A stretch of 64,000 bases of DNA from Pyrenopolyporus hunteri (taxonomy: Eukaryota; Ascomycota; Sordariomycetes; Xylariales; Hypoxylaceae): positions 2,542,001 through 2,606,000 of the forward strand of contig CADCXC010000009.1 in the NCBI GenBank assembly GCA_902806595.1, given 5' to 3'. The notes under the pieces were generated by a model. The model did not search any database, was not told where the DNA came from, and worked only from the letters and a program-made list of their open reading frames with translations. The translations under genes were made by a program, and so were the position numbers. Below, piece after piece: positions 1 through 12,766 of this stretch (position 1 is the stretch's first letter; each line of letters begins with the position of its first letter).

Positions 1-1092
1 TCTCACTGATTATAGCTATGTCATTACTGGCTGTTTACGGTGTCTGGGTGCGACAGGCTATTACCGATAAGGTGTAGAAGTGGTTTCGTAATTCATAATT
101 CTAGAATAATACATCCATAACATTCATAATATGTATGGACCGCCTAGACGTCTTAGGCACCTTGTTCAAATGTTGGTATTGGCGGTGTAGGGTGGCGGCG
201 CAGGTATAGTTCTCCGCCTTGGGTTGTCAGCTTATAGATAACGAATAGAATACTGGGTTAAAAAGCTGAATAGGTACCTAGATACTAAAAGTGTCTGAGC
301 AGATCCGTACACCGCGTGTGACGAAATTACTATGCGAGGGGTGTAATCCTACGAATGGTATGAATACGACACTGTTAGCTGTTGGACCCGAGATCTCGGG
401 ATAATGGTATCCATGCGTCGGGAATTGATAAATTGATTAATCTAGGCCTTCCTTCAATGTAGTCACTGCTGCCCTTTCCCACGCCTATAAGTCGACATAG
501 AGTATATAACCCCTGAACAATCCTGCTCCTTGACATGAACGTAAGTACGGTCAGATTCACATCCTTCGAGTAAATTACTATAAAGCATCGATGGTTCCTC
601 GGATACTTTCTCACTCTCCCTTTGCCTGGAGATCTGACGAAGACGATTGGCTTTGAACCAAGTTATGAATACCCATAACAAGGCACCCGGCTTCAGGTGA
701 GGACAGGGAGCCCCGAACCCTTGTAGCCCAACCCCGCATGGATATCGCATTAATATCGAAGTAATATGAACTGCCGTACGAACACTAAGGTCTCCGCCTC
801 CATCTTTTGGGGCCGTTGGGGTAACCATCACGGTAGCTGGGTTGGCTACATCCACATTCTGGGGCATCAAGCTCTGAGCTTTTGCAAATCCCGGTTGCGT
901 TACAGGGTGTGTATATATGGGTATATATAGGTAGTCTGGCTGATACATGGTATAGCTAGAAGGGTTGCTATACGAGCAGCTCTCATGGCCCGTCCTAGCA
1001 ATGGGTAAATAAGGTATTTAGGGTTGAGACTTGACACTTCTTCCATCAGGATCATTGCTTTTCTTCCCTACACTCTTGTTCTATTTACGGCC
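1..1092. other. Intergenic, no supported gene
   Basis: I see no gene here. AT-rich spacer upstream of the first transporter with a short run of TATATATGG-type repeats near 910-930. A 161-codon open frame lies on the minus strand at 463-948, but it shows no family resemblance and is no longer than chance allows in a window of this size. Confidence 0.6.
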
Positions 1093-3284
1093 ATGTATAC
1101 GGACGGCGAGAAGCCCATTGCGGCTTCTATCGATGACCAAAAGTCCGGGGTTCGGAAGGATGTTGAGATCATACCAATTGAGCAGGAGGCAATCCAGGAT
1201 GCCTACCACGTCCGTCTGGGTTGGAGATCGTGGGTATGAGTCGCGCAAGCCAACTTATTTCTACCAGATCGTGTATGCTGATAGTCAGTGGAATTTGTAG
1301 CTGGTGGTATTTATAACTTGCTTCGCGTAGGTTCAGCATTGCACTCGTTCGTATGTACTGGACTTCCAAGGCTGATCGAGTTTAACAGAGTCATGGCTCA
1401 GGTGTTTGTGGTAGTGGCCGCGGGTTCCGTCATCGCGTTTATTATCCGCGATATTGGAGAATCCCCGGTAGCCGGTTGGATAATTCAGGTGATAACCGCA
1501 AATCGCCTCGCGCCCCAGCGTCGCTGAGCTAACCGAGATTCCCTAGGGCCCGCTTCTCATGCAATCTGTGTTATCACCTATAGTCGGCCGTCTATCCGAC
1601 GTGCTGGATAGGAAGTATCTCTCGACAGTGCCCCCGCTCATCGCGTTCGTAGGGGCCGTTGTGTCTGCTAAAGCGACGTCAATGAGCATGCTTATTGGTG
1701 GTGGTATCCTTATTGGGACCACGTTAGCCACAGTGTCGGTTGTGCACTCGATTCCTTCTGAGATCTTGCCCCTAAAATATCGCGCTCTCGCGAATGGCCT
1801 CGGCTATATAGGGGGTGGTGTCGGTGGGCTGTAAGTTTGCACTTTTACTACCTCGTAAAACACACCATTCGTTATGTCGAGGACTGCGTTGGGAATAAAA
1901 TATGTCAAATATTGTTTCAGAGAACTAAATCGGAGAGAACAGAGTAGCCAGCCTTGGTGCGGGCGCCGTGACCAACCTCAGTTCTGGTGGATGGCGGTAC
2001 ATATTCTGGATGCAAGCAGCGTTCCACGGTATTACGGCCGTCGGGCTCTTCTGCTTCTACTGGCCCCCGAAGAACGTCGACTATCCCAAAATGTCCCTAA
2101 GGGAGTACGTATGGGCTTGCGACCCTGTCGGATCTGTGCTGTTCATCGGCAGCGCCGCCCTCATGCTCCTCGCGCTTGACTGGGCTGGCGGTGCTTACGC
2201 TTGGTCGAGCCCCCAAGTCGCCGCACCGCTCGGTATAGGGTTAGCGCTGCTGGTGGGATTTGCTCTGTATGGTGAGTACCCGAGATGTTAACTCCTATGC
2301 AACTAGGCCGGCTTAACTTCCCATCGCGTACGGAGTGAATCAACTGACAATAGCAGAGTGGAAGGGAAGATCTGACGGCCTCGTCGCCCACGTCTTCTTC
2401 CGAAGGAACGCCAATTTCGCTTATTCGGTCTTCGCCTTTGCGGTTGAAGGCTGGATCTTCTATAGCGCCGTAAATTCGGTCGTCCCTCAGATCGTGCTCC
2501 ACTTGGGGTTCGCGGATAATTCCTGGGATATCTCGGTCCGGCAGCTCAGCTATCAGCTTCCCGTCTTATTCGCTTCCGGTCCACTCATATGGTATGCCAC
2601 TCGATTCAAGGACCTGAAATCACCCCTAGTCATCACCTTTATTGTGTTCCTCGCTGTGTAAGTTTCCAAGACCGCAACCTCTATGATCACGACACAGCGA
2701 CGTAGTTAACCGATGAATATACATGAAACAGGACCATCTGCTATGCGACTATCAAGCCGTCGTGGAGTTCTGCCCAAATTGGGCTCAATGTAGTTGCCGC
2801 TATGGGCCAATGTGGCCCCCTAACGCTTCTCGTAGCCTGTGTCCAGTTCACGGCACCACACGCCTTCCTATCGACAGCAACGGGTCTTGCCTTCTCAGCA
2901 CGCGCAATCGGCGGTGCTTTCGGGTCAGCCGTTCTGAACGCGATTATTAACGGCCGGTTAAACAGCCACTACGCAGCGGGTGTCGGTAGTGCAGCCGTTA
3001 ACGCAGGCTTGCCTGACAGTAGTGTGCCAGCCTTATTGGAAGCACTGGCTGCCGGGAAGATAGGATCGGGAGTTGACATGGCGACGCCCGCAGTCTGGGC
3101 CGCGGCTGTCGAGGCGAGTAGATGGGAATATGCGTACGCGTATAGAATGGCGTGGGCGAGCATTATCCCGTTTGTTGTGCTGGCAACAGCCGCTGTTGCG
3201 TTGATGAAGGGTGTAAAAGAGCTGATGACGGAGAAGGTTGAGGCTACTGTGGAACGTGTCACCGTAGAACGCGTGGGAGCATGA
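1093..3284 (+). CDS. MFS transporter, TRI12 / siderophore-drug efflux type
   Basis: Predicted plasma-membrane proton-coupled transporter of the fungal TRI12-like major facilitator group (Pfam TRI12), 577 residues. Exons: 1093-1233, 1301-1326, 1389-1488, 1547-1830, 1943-2271, 2357-2657, 2732-3284; the sum is divisible by three. A hydrophilic N-terminus of about 45 residues leads into 'GWRSW', then 'VMAQVFVVVAAGS' and 'GRLSDVLDRKYL' (MFS motif A region), 'GYIGGGVGGL', 'WRYIFWMQAAFHG', and a final block with 'FLSTATGLAFSARAIGGAFG'. Hydrophobic segments fit the usual 14-helix topology. Exon 2 is a 26-nt microexon supplying 'LVVFITCF', which family members have at this point. The frame is intact throughout. 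The substrate is unknown: relatives export trichothecenes or other toxins, or import siderophores. No biosynthetic cluster lies beside it, so function is inferred from family only. Confidence 0.85.
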
Positions 3285-4171
3285 TAGGGACGCCCATATG
3301 ACTTGATCTGTTATAGATTATTTTCTCCGGTTGGAATTCACATTCGTAACCGTGGAAATATCGACGCCTAAAGTAGCTGGTCCGTAGGTATAAAGGACAC
3401 TCAATCTAGTAGTTGTGGCTAAACGCGTGGCACCTGCGAACACTATTTCCGGTAACAATACTAAACTACCAAAGGGAGAAGCCCGCGTATTTAGGTAGTC
3501 ATTTCAATACTATCGTATGGGCGTCGACTTCGATGAGTAGGTTGCGGTGAATTGCCTCCGCACGTTCTAGCAACGCCGTAAATCCCAGCCTTCGTGATAT
3601 AGCGGTATATTGCTTTGCGTCTGTATTGTGCCTTATTAGTACAGGGAGGTATGCGTAGCCATTAATGTAGCGGATTGTCAAATAATATCCTCGCACCGTA
3701 GGGCAGGTCTCACGGCGAAGGGGGTACGCCTACGGATTATCCCCAAATAATATCCTGTGGTACGCCCATTTTAGATTCACATTGCAGCAGGAACCTTGTG
3801 CGACTTCGTCGATAAAGCTGGATGAGGGATTATTGCCATCCACGCCGCTTGAAGCTGCATCCGTTATCTCCTTTATCTGCTCTAGATCCCGATACGGATC
3901 CATGGTATCCTTACATAGCGCCTATGTTAGAGACAATACCGGGTTTTGATGTATCCGAGCAGGCTAGCTCTCGCTTTTTGAGGTGGCGCATGTACTCCTG
4001 TTTCCTCCCCGGGGCGACCTTCGTATATTCGGTATATAAGACTTAGATTAGACGTTGTCGTAGTGCAACATTGTATATGAGGGGGGCGAATCATGAGTCT
4101 CCTCGAACTCTTCATTCCGCATTCCTGTTTGTGGGGTCGGTAGGAACCATTTCATAGATGGTATGTTGTGT
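3285..4171. other. Intergenic between convergent 3' ends
   Basis: About 0.9 kb between the 3' ends of the TRI12-type transporter and ELP3. Only short open frames (60-75 codons) without recognisable protein content. I see nothing else in it. Confidence 0.6.
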
Positions 4172-5946
4172 TCAGGACGGCTTTTGTGGACGGCCGTCAA
4201 GCCACTTGCTCATATAAGGGCCGTCCAGCCAATATCCAAGCTTTCTGTAGTAGCTCCTTACGCCAACGCCACTGATAACGCTGATCTTATCGCTTCCGTG
4301 TTCGTCGCGCGCGATACGTTCCGCCTCCTCCATTAGAAGCGTACCGAAGCCTTGATGCTGGAATTTCTTGGGGTCTCTCGCGTGTACCGGGACGGCGGTT
4401 CCATAGACGTGGAGTTCTCTTACCAGGCTGGTTTGTTGACCGGCCAACTCTTGGCGGTAGGTATATTTGTCGGTACATTTGCGCAATCGAAGCAGGGCTA
4501 CTAGGATATCCTGCTTGGGGTCCTCGTAGGCCAAGAAAGTCTCCCATCCGCCGTTGGCCGTATAGTCACGGCGGACAAGCTCAATTTGATTTGGCCGGAT
4601 CTTGTGTTTGACCTCATTAATCCCGACCTCTCTCGTTCTGACGTCGCGGCAGGTTGTACCGAAGTCCTTCATCCGAGCAAGAGCCAATTCTCGCAGGTTT
4701 CCGTTTTCAACACCAGATGTGACCAGCGGCATCGGAATGTCTCTCTGGACTCGGTATATCCTGGTCCAGGGTGGTACAAGCGCAAGTATCCTGGCAACGA
4801 TGTCAATAAGATCGTTGGGGGTGTAGTTCTTGTAGCGGCCCGTCCGCCATAGCTCGTAGAGGCCCGTACCGCGGATGACGAGTGTAGGGTAGATCTTCAA
4901 CCCGTCGGTTCGGAACGCCGGGTTTTCGAAATATTCCCTAAATTGATCTAGGTCACGTTCCACGCCAACGTTTGGCAGGTCGGGCATCATGTGCGAGACG
5001 ACTTTGAACCCAGCATCCTTGGCAAAGCAAAATGTCTCCGCGACGGCTGCTACGGTGTGACCTCGGTTGGTATCTCGCGCGACGTCCTCGTACAACGACT
5101 GAACCCCAACCTCTAAGCGCGTGCACCCGTACCGGAGCATATCCGTTAGGTGCGGTTGTAGGCAGTAATCCGGACGAGTTTCGATCGTTATGCCCACGCA
5201 TTTAACATTACTCATCTCGCCAGCCTCGACCGCCTCGTCAACGTTCTTGGTCTGGTAGCCGCTCAGAGCGTTGTGTAGTTGTGAGATGAACTCTTCCCGG
5301 TATGACACGGGAAGCGACATAAATGTGCCGCCCATGATGATATACTCGACTTTGTCAACCGAATGACCGAGGGATTTGAGCTGATCGACGCGTCCTCGGG
5401 CTTGCTCAAACGGGTCGTACCGGGCACGAATCGCGCGCATGGACGTAGGTTCGTATCCCGTGTAAGATTGTGTGCTATACTCGAAGTCGGAGTCGGGTCC
5501 GCCCGGGCAGTAAACGCAGATATTCCCGGTGTAGGCAATATGGGGGCATCTGTGCGGCTTACACATGACGGCGACGACGGCGATCCCAGAAGAAGTGCCT
5601 GGATCCCGGTCAGTAAGATCGGCACTTCGCTCGTTGTATGGGGGGGTAGCGTACGAATGGGCTTCGCAACCAGCTTCGGTAGGATATACTTCTTGTAGTG
5701 TTCGGGGACAGCGGCGATGATAGCGGTTAGAGGGGGCATGCTAGCGATCTTGTGCTTTCTCGAGAACTTGGAGCGCAAGCTGTTGAGGTTGATATCGCGC
5801 TTGGGGTTCTTAGGGTCCTTAGAGGCTTCATGGTCCTCAATGAGGGCGTTCGCGATATCGGCGCAGCATCGCAAGAATCGCTCGTTCTCGGGTGGAAGGT
5901 TGGCATCCTTCTTGCGAACAGTTGTTGTTACCGTGGTCGTGGACAT
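4172..5946 (-). CDS. ELP3: Elongator complex catalytic subunit Elp3 (radical SAM tRNA uridine-34 acetyltransferase)
   Basis: Catalytic subunit of the Elongator complex, which starts the 5-carboxymethyl modification of wobble uridine in cytosolic tRNAs. Two exons, 5946-5655 and 5598-4172 (56-bp intron; donor gtacgc), giving 572 residues, the usual length. The splice restores 'KPIRTSSGIAVVAVMCKPH'. The radical-SAM domain carries the iron-sulfur cysteines of 'CPHIAYTGNICVYC' and the following 'GGPDSDFEYSTQSYTGYEP'. Further blocks are 'GITIETRPDYC', 'RLEVGVQSLYEDV' and 'KIYPTLVIRGTGLYELW'. The C-terminal GNAT-like acetyl-CoA domain has 'QHQGFGTLLMEEAERIA' and ends with 'YYRKLGYWLDGPYMSK'. No truncation or missing catalytic residue is seen. 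It is transcribed divergently from the UBC1-type gene across about 1.2 kb. Confidence 0.97.
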
Positions 5947-7135
5947 TTTGCAAATCGCATGTGATGGGGGTTTTTTTCCCTTCCTATTTCCTGAATGTTA
6001 GATATGCGCCACACCGCATATGGCCGGGGTTGACGATAGTCAAAGGAATGAATAGAAATCAAGTGTCCATAGATTCATAAATATCTATGTGCTCTAGGTA
6101 CCTAGGTAGGTAGGTAGATGGGTGGATAGGCAGGTAGGTATGCGCCCGCTACCTGTTGGCAGATATGACTACGCGCAAGAGAAGATTGAATGCAGAAAAA
6201 AAAAAAGGTGGGAGGTAATACGTCGTGGTGGGGGGGATTGAATAGGTACCTTCAATCCCAGATCCCTCCAATAAAACTTAATGAGATGACAAAAGTAGGA
6301 AGACCCAAAGGGGGATTGATTCAGTCCATTATAACGTTGTAACCCCGCCCTGTGTTCGATACTGTAGGCGATACGGGGATGCCTAGGTGCACCATTTCCG
6401 TAGGTACCTATTTGCGCTTAATTACCAGGCGCCCGCTTCAGGTACCTTGGATACTTCCAGTACATACTGAAGGTACACTGTATGACGCTCATCGAAGGGA
6501 AGGACTGAGGAGAGAAATAACCCTCAGTTTCGCGGGGTCGTGCGTAGCCGGGCAGGCCTATGCCCCTCCGTCGAGTTGACAGTTGTAGGCGGTTGGCTGC
6601 AATTGATTCCGGGTCGTTTCTACAAACCCAGGTAGCCAAAAAGCTACATGGACCGTGGACCGGTAACTTTTCCCTAGTAACTCCAAGACGCATCCATACG
6701 ATCTCATATATTAATTCTATTTTCCTTTCATGTGTTCCGACTTTCATGCGTTCTGAGCCGTCATTCTTAGACCTTCAGGTTCCGCAGCCGCATTATTCCC
6801 CTTGCAGCCTCTCCGCGTTTTTATATTAAGCCAGTACGGAATACACTAAGTCTATCTGCGGCTTGCTTCCGACTTATTATTCACAATTCTTCTCTGGTAC
6901 TTCTCTTCTTCATCTTTTGACTGTACTGCCGGACTTTCTGTCTATTTCTTCCACCCCTCGCCCTCCTCACCCACCACCTTCTCAACCTGAGTCGGCGAGA
7001 AGTCTAGTGCACCGATACTGCTCGGCTATAACCATTGCTCAATCATACTTCATAACGCATTTTCTTTTCTTCTCTTTCCTTTTCTCTCCCTCCACGTCCG
7101 AGTGAGCAATCCCAAGATTCGCCCGACTTCCAACC
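5947..7135. promoter_or_regulatory. Shared divergent promoter region of ELP3 and UBC1-type gene
   Basis: 1.19 kb between two start codons facing apart. Holds an AGGT-type tract (about 6098-6140), a 12-A run near 6196 and a long CT-rich tract (about 6885-7094) just before the E2 start codon. Such pyrimidine tracts are common before fungal transcription starts. No defined operator was recognised. Confidence 0.45.
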
Positions 7136-8047
7136 ATGGCAACGAGCAGGACTCGTCGGGTAGCCAAGGAGTTAGCCGACATAGAAGCCGACGCGGAGAT
7201 ATCCGGCATCACCGCGTTACCTGCCGACGGCGATGACGACTTTACCCATCTAAAGGCTCGAATACCTGGTCCGCCGGGCACCCCTTACGAAGGCGGTCGG
7301 TTCATCGTTGACGTTAAGATCCCCAGCGAATACCCCTTCCGCCCTCCGGTCATGAAATTCGATACGAAAGTCTGGCATCCCAACATCAGCAGCCAAACTG
7401 TAAGTCTTATTTGGACATACTAATACCACTGATACTACGCTCTGCTCTCTGTTCTCCGCTTTCTTTCCCCCCCCCCATATACACCCATCTTCTCTTACTA
7501 AATTGCAAACGCATAGGGTGCCATCTGTCTAGATACTCTGAGTTCCGCCTGGTCTCCCGTCCTCACGATCAAGTCGACCCTCCTTTCTTTACAGGGCCTC
7601 TTCGAAAGCCCCGAGCCTAAAGACCCTCAAGACGCCGAAGTAGCCAAGATGATGATAAACGACAGAGAAGCATTCAACAACAAGGCCCATGACTGGGCCG
7701 TGCGCCACGCTCGTGCCCCTCCGAACCCCAGATACCAATATGTCCACCCACGGGCCGCCGCCGCACCCCAACAGGTCGATGATAGCAGGTATGGCCCCAA
7801 CAGCCACTATGCGACAGACTTCGCGACGGCCCGCCAATCAACCAACTAACCGGTGAACTGACACTTGGGCAGATATCAAGGTTACAACAAAGATCTTATT
7901 GACAGATTCGTTAGCATGGGCTTCGATATTGACCGAGTTGTCGAGGCCTTTCAATTCGTCGGTATCGATAGACTCGATGGCCAGGACTACGAGTTAGAGG
8001 AGGCGTATATGGGTGATATCACAGCTCGATTGTTGGGAGAACCGTAG
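7136..8047 (+). CDS. UBC1: Ubiquitin-conjugating enzyme E2 with C-terminal UBA domain (Ubc1/UBE2K type)
   Basis: Class II E2 that accepts ubiquitin from E1 and passes it on, favouring K48-linked chains in the known family. Three exons, 7136-7399, 7517-7788 and 7873-8047, give 236 residues. The UBC fold runs to about residue 150: 'GPPGTPYEGGRF', 'YPFRPPVMKFDTKVWHPNIS' with the HPN motif, and the catalytic cysteine at about residue 92 in 'GAICLD', directly after the first intron. 'SLQGLFESPEPKDPQDAEVA' closes the fold. After a proline/alanine linker, a UBA domain (about residues 185-232) follows: 'YNKDLIDRFVSMGFDIDRVV'. The second intron (donor gtatgg, acceptor gcag) is needed to join the linker to the UBA. 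The start codon is in good context (ccaaccATGG). Second E2 of the window besides the large one at 55-58 kb. Confidence 0.95.
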
Positions 8048-11000
8048 TTAGACGGACGCCCCAGGCGTATCGGACGACGAGCGTATTCGCAGACTTCACC
8101 CTCCCACCGTCATATACCGCCTTCATACTTCTATTCGAAAGCTACTACGCTTACCTGCGTGGGATCTCATATTTTGACAACAACATACGACTTGTACCTA
8201 GGCGTCAGAATCGTCTTCACAGACTTGCATAGGGAGTTAGGCGCAGGGGAGGGTTCGGTTAGATGCGCTATTCAAATGAATTCATTTACTCTCAGAGGTA
8301 GCGCATTAAAGTTATTCCTATGTCCACCTCCTATTGGATCTGCAACTTCCTCGTAACTATAACGCAGTATTAGGCTTGCCTTTTTATTCTGGCTAGGATC
8401 TCTTCATTCCATCCACGTCACGAAGTCTTAAATCGGGCCCTCAGCAAACACCTAGACTTCTCGGACCATGGTTCCAGGTTTTGAACAACGTCTCACCAGC
8501 GTCTAGGGATATTAACGACACCTTCTATAGTTCGTCAAAATCTTGCGTACTGGTTCACTCATAAGACGCACTTAAGGTTTATCTATCTCCTGATATTTGG
8601 GAGGGTTTGGTACTGAAGATATTAACGAAATCGATCATTGGCGAACTCTCTAAGCTCGAGTGACTGTGATGCTCGACCAACAGATGAATTTCAGGCGAGA
8701 TTAAGAAATAAAACACACATTTTACGGTCCGATTATTCCATCCCTCTTATTCTAGGAATAATCCCCTGCTCTCTGGCTATTAAAAGCACCTAGTCCTCTA
8801 GATGAGGTAGTGGCCCCTTTAAAAGATGGGCCTCCCAATAGAACTAGGGAATGGATAAGTCTCAAAGCATATCCAAAGGTCGGCTATAAGTTAGCTATTA
8901 TCAAAATGGTAAATTCTTCAACATCATCCGACTCTGTTCTTCTTGTACTATGTAGGTAGATTAAAGTTCTCGTCCGCGTTTGCGCGAACTCAAGGTTAAG
9001 GGTGAAAATCAATATGCATCAACAGGACTTAAGCGTTGTTAAACATTACCCGAGGCCCTCCTGCGTTATCCGATCTACGATTTTGATTAACACCGCCAAC
9101 TGTCTGCTTGGTAACTTACCTAGACTATGAAGTTCTTTTAGGGTTGATCCAATCTTTGTACGGCTTTGCGAGGTTAGGCACTATCTCCGACCCCCCCTTT
9201 TCCATATCTTGGGCGAGGATAAGGGGGTTTCTGCGTCTAAGTCAATGCTAATCCCGTCGAAAAAGGCAACCACTAATGGCTCGCCACGATACGTTGGCTG
9301 AGACATTGAAGGTATAAGCGCTCCGTTCTTTTCAATATCGTTAGCGTGGTGGACAGTCAGTTTTATTATTGGCTAAGGTAGCTAGTTCAGAGAGGTCTTC
9401 GCCTAAGGAGCACGGGCATCCAAAAGAAGCGGCAGTCTACTTGTCTAAAGATGGGCCGAGCCCCTGATTCTACATAGTCGTATGACTTGTGAATTTGCTC
9501 TCTTTCTGAACACCTAAGCACCTGTATAGGGTGGCTTTATATGTACGAATACTTATACCCTATAAGTATCCGTCTAGGTACTTTAAATATACCTACGCTC
9601 AAGATAGAGGCATGTCACGATATAGTATAGACCGGCGAACAATCGTTCGTTAGCACTTCGACGTCGGCCAAACTCTAGGAGTAGGCCGTCTAGGTAGCCG
9701 CGATGCTTCCGAGCGAGGGGCTCCCAGATTATGGACGTGGCGTAGAACGGGCGCGTCTGCAGATCGTGGTCGTGTGCTTATAAGGGCTTCTGCGAGACGC
9801 CGTAGGTCTGAAACGGCGATCACCGCCAGAACACCACGACGTACGGCTCATACACACGCTATGGAAAGAGCAGGAAGTCTGATGCTGGAGGATGGTAAAG
9901 AGGGACGTGCTGACGTCACTCGGCGAGTAGCCGTGGTCTAATCATCGACAAGACGTGATAGACAGTGAGTTATTCGCTTGATAAACCTACCTATATTCAG
10001 GCCCCGGGACCTCTATATGTATTGTATTTCATCTATGGGCGAGTAAGGCTACGAGTGGCGGAGCTCTGTCCTCATATGGAGGAAGTTTCCTTGCTGTTGC
10101 TATTGCTCCTGCGCGACTCCATATACGTCTCGTTGATAATTGCTGCTACCCCGGTTTATAACCACTCGAAAGTCCCATATCTACCATCTGAAGCATGTAT
10201 ATTAGGAACCACTCACATATACTATGCGAGGGGGGGTGCTGTGAGTATATACCACGGGCAAGCTGTTAACAGCGTCATTATGGCCTCCTTTTCCACCGCC
10301 GTAGTCATGGTTAGGAAATATATCCGCTAGGCCTTGATTATTGCCACTGCTGTTGTCTCCTCCTAAACCTGATTGGCTCGACGTAACTTCCCCGTACTGC
10401 CTCAGAAGGCCACCTCCAGGAGACTCTATGCTCTCTACCCATCCTCTTAGTCGAGGTTGCGGGATGAGACGCCAGCCGCGGAGGCACGGAAATATGGTGT
10501 AGACGAGTATGAGGGTTGGCGTTGCGAGAAATGCTAGGCATCTCATATCCCTCACTAACATTTTCAGAAATACATTGGCGTTTGTCTTCTACATAGATAA
10601 CGAAAGTTGTATTGTTACCAGCGGGATTTCAACGCCAAGATGGTGTAAGCAAGTATGGTAAATCGTAGAATCTCGTAGCCGCTGGGTGCCCGTGCCATTA
10701 CTGGCCCGGTGGGTTCAGATAAACGCGTCTCAGTATGGTCGGTGACACGGCTTAGGTTATGGTCGACGTATACTATACACCTAATCGCCTACTCCCATGT
10801 ATATCGACGGATGTTACACCCCTTTTGCATCCATTGACATACGGTGGCAGTGATTAGTTTGCAAAGTTTCCTTATCCTACATGTAATAAAGCCTTTAGAT
10901 GGCAGGTAGCACTATTATCACACGTCGAATATTTGAAATGGTATCTGCGAGCGGTCGACCGTCTGTGACGTAGGTATTTAATAGGTGAGGAATATTGGAC

Positions 11001-12766
11001 CTATTGAGTATTGGACTGACGTGACGATATTTCTAGGAAGAATTCTAAGCTCGGATTGCTAAAGTGTAGATGGTATTCTTGACGTATCCCCGTTCATAGA
11101 ATCATCTCGCGGATGTCGCTGCCATTCAACAAAGCTTTCAGCTAGGCTGGGATCCCTGGACGCCCAGCGACGCTGCCGTAGGTTCGGTTCCTTTCCTTTA
11201 CTTCGGTATTCAGGTAAGCGCTTAGATAACTATCTCTGATTATTACCGTCGAGTCTGTTAATCACCATCGTACTAGCGGAGTAAAATAATCCGTCTCGGA
11301 GTTTACCCGCGATGGCGGATGCGCGGGAAAGGGAATGTTACGAATGGAAGACGCTAGGAATGATACCTTGAGAGCAAGTAACCCAGTCTGCGGTAAGTTT
11401 AATCTGTTTACTCCGCTGAGGTCGGCGATCAATACTTCCGGCTTCCTGACACCATGCTGTCGCCGAGTACAACCTATCCCCAAACGTTCGGAGGATGGGG
11501 TCGTGTACCGGATACGGCGCGAAGGATACGAAAGGTCGATGCACGGAATGGGTGGAACCACATGTAATTAAACGCATTCATAGTGGCCATGGAGGAGATG
11601 AATGGACGAAGCGGCGAAGCGATTGTCACATAGGGCGACTTCCGCGGATGAGACGAGTCGAAGGTCGTTGGCGACCTCCTTATATTAGATATAGAATCAT
11701 TCGCGGCTGGTCAAAGTCACTCGGACTCTGGTGACCGTAATGCTAGAGACGCGCTCGTCAAACTCTATTGCCGTGTCTCGAATTGGCCGAGTCGGCGTCC
11801 TCGATTTAGTCTATCTAGTCTATGGAGAGATCGAAGGGTATAACTGGAATGCTGGGTCTGCGAGGAAATGGGATGAAGACGTGGAGAAATTCGGACTCCC
11901 GCTTCCCGAAGAGTAGCGGAAGAGAATCGATGGGATTATGACGGAGGACTGACTGGGATACCACCACCGTGATAACATAGGGGGCACCTTTGGCCGATCC
12001 CTGGGGATAAGATAATCGATGTCTAGGTACGAAGGCCTGTAAACCGAGAAAATCAGAAGCTCGTATAATATAAGGTGGTAGGTTACATGGATATAATCCC
12101 GTACCTAACCCAGGTAATTTGTACCTACCTCCTATTCAGATGCCAAGGAACGGCCCGCGGATCGTGAGTCGATGGGGTTTACCAGGTACCTAGGTACCTA
12201 CCTAGGTACCCAGGTACAGGTACTTCAAGACCAGCCAGCCACCTAACAACGTCATTACGTACCTGCTAGCGTGAACCTTCGGTAGGCCTATGTACCTGCA
12301 CCTATCTACTACGTACAGCTCCTTACCTCTCCAACTCAACCACCACGGGTAGCTACTTCCACGCGCGATAGCATATGCAATGGTAAAGACTTCGGGTTCT
12401 TGCAATATCTACCTCTGGTAGGTGCCGTCATTAGACGAGTTAGTCTTAATTCTCTCGAATGTTAGAATCTCTCTCTGAATTCTTTCCCCTCCCTACATTG
12501 TATGTACTACTCAGTATATCGAGACGCATACATACCTAGTCGTAGAAGGCGTCCGACCCCAAAACCAATACATGGATTAGGTACCTGTCACTTCTCAACT
12601 CCTTCATACCTATTCCTCTGAGCTCTCAATCAGAGTCTACAATCGCGTACCCAACTGTCCAATTCAATTCGATTCCACGCGATCTAATCCTGCCGGACCT
12701 TTGGGATCCCCCGTGTCGTAGGTATCTAGCCACCACCGTTCAAAATATATCCTCCGTACCTTCACA
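8048..12766. other. 4.7-kb gene-free stretch
   Basis: No supported gene. Open frames are all short (the longest about 120 codons) and none is recognisable, including weak ones at 9965-10330 and 11335-11916. The DNA reads as AT-leaning and TpA-rich, which could be an old RIP-mutated repeat, but no terminal repeats or transposase/reverse-transcriptase motif could be read. The TACCTAGGTA-type motif is dense at 12183-12222 and nearby. Confidence 0.5.
12183..12222. repeat. Cluster of palindromic GGTACCTAGGTACC motif
   Basis: Overlapping copies of AGGTACCT and its variants, each nearly its own reverse complement, in about 40 bp. The same motif recurs in most intergenic regions of this window (for example 47321-47373 and 59160-61000). 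Confidence 0.85.

Noticed and set aside
463..948. 161-codon minus-strand open frame
   Set aside because: Has a true ATG but no recognisable motif. One or more frames of this length are expected by chance over six frames of 64 kb.
11335..11916. Cluster of short open frames that could be a broken gene
   Set aside because: Frames overlap on both strands, no domain could be read, and no splice model gave a continuous protein.
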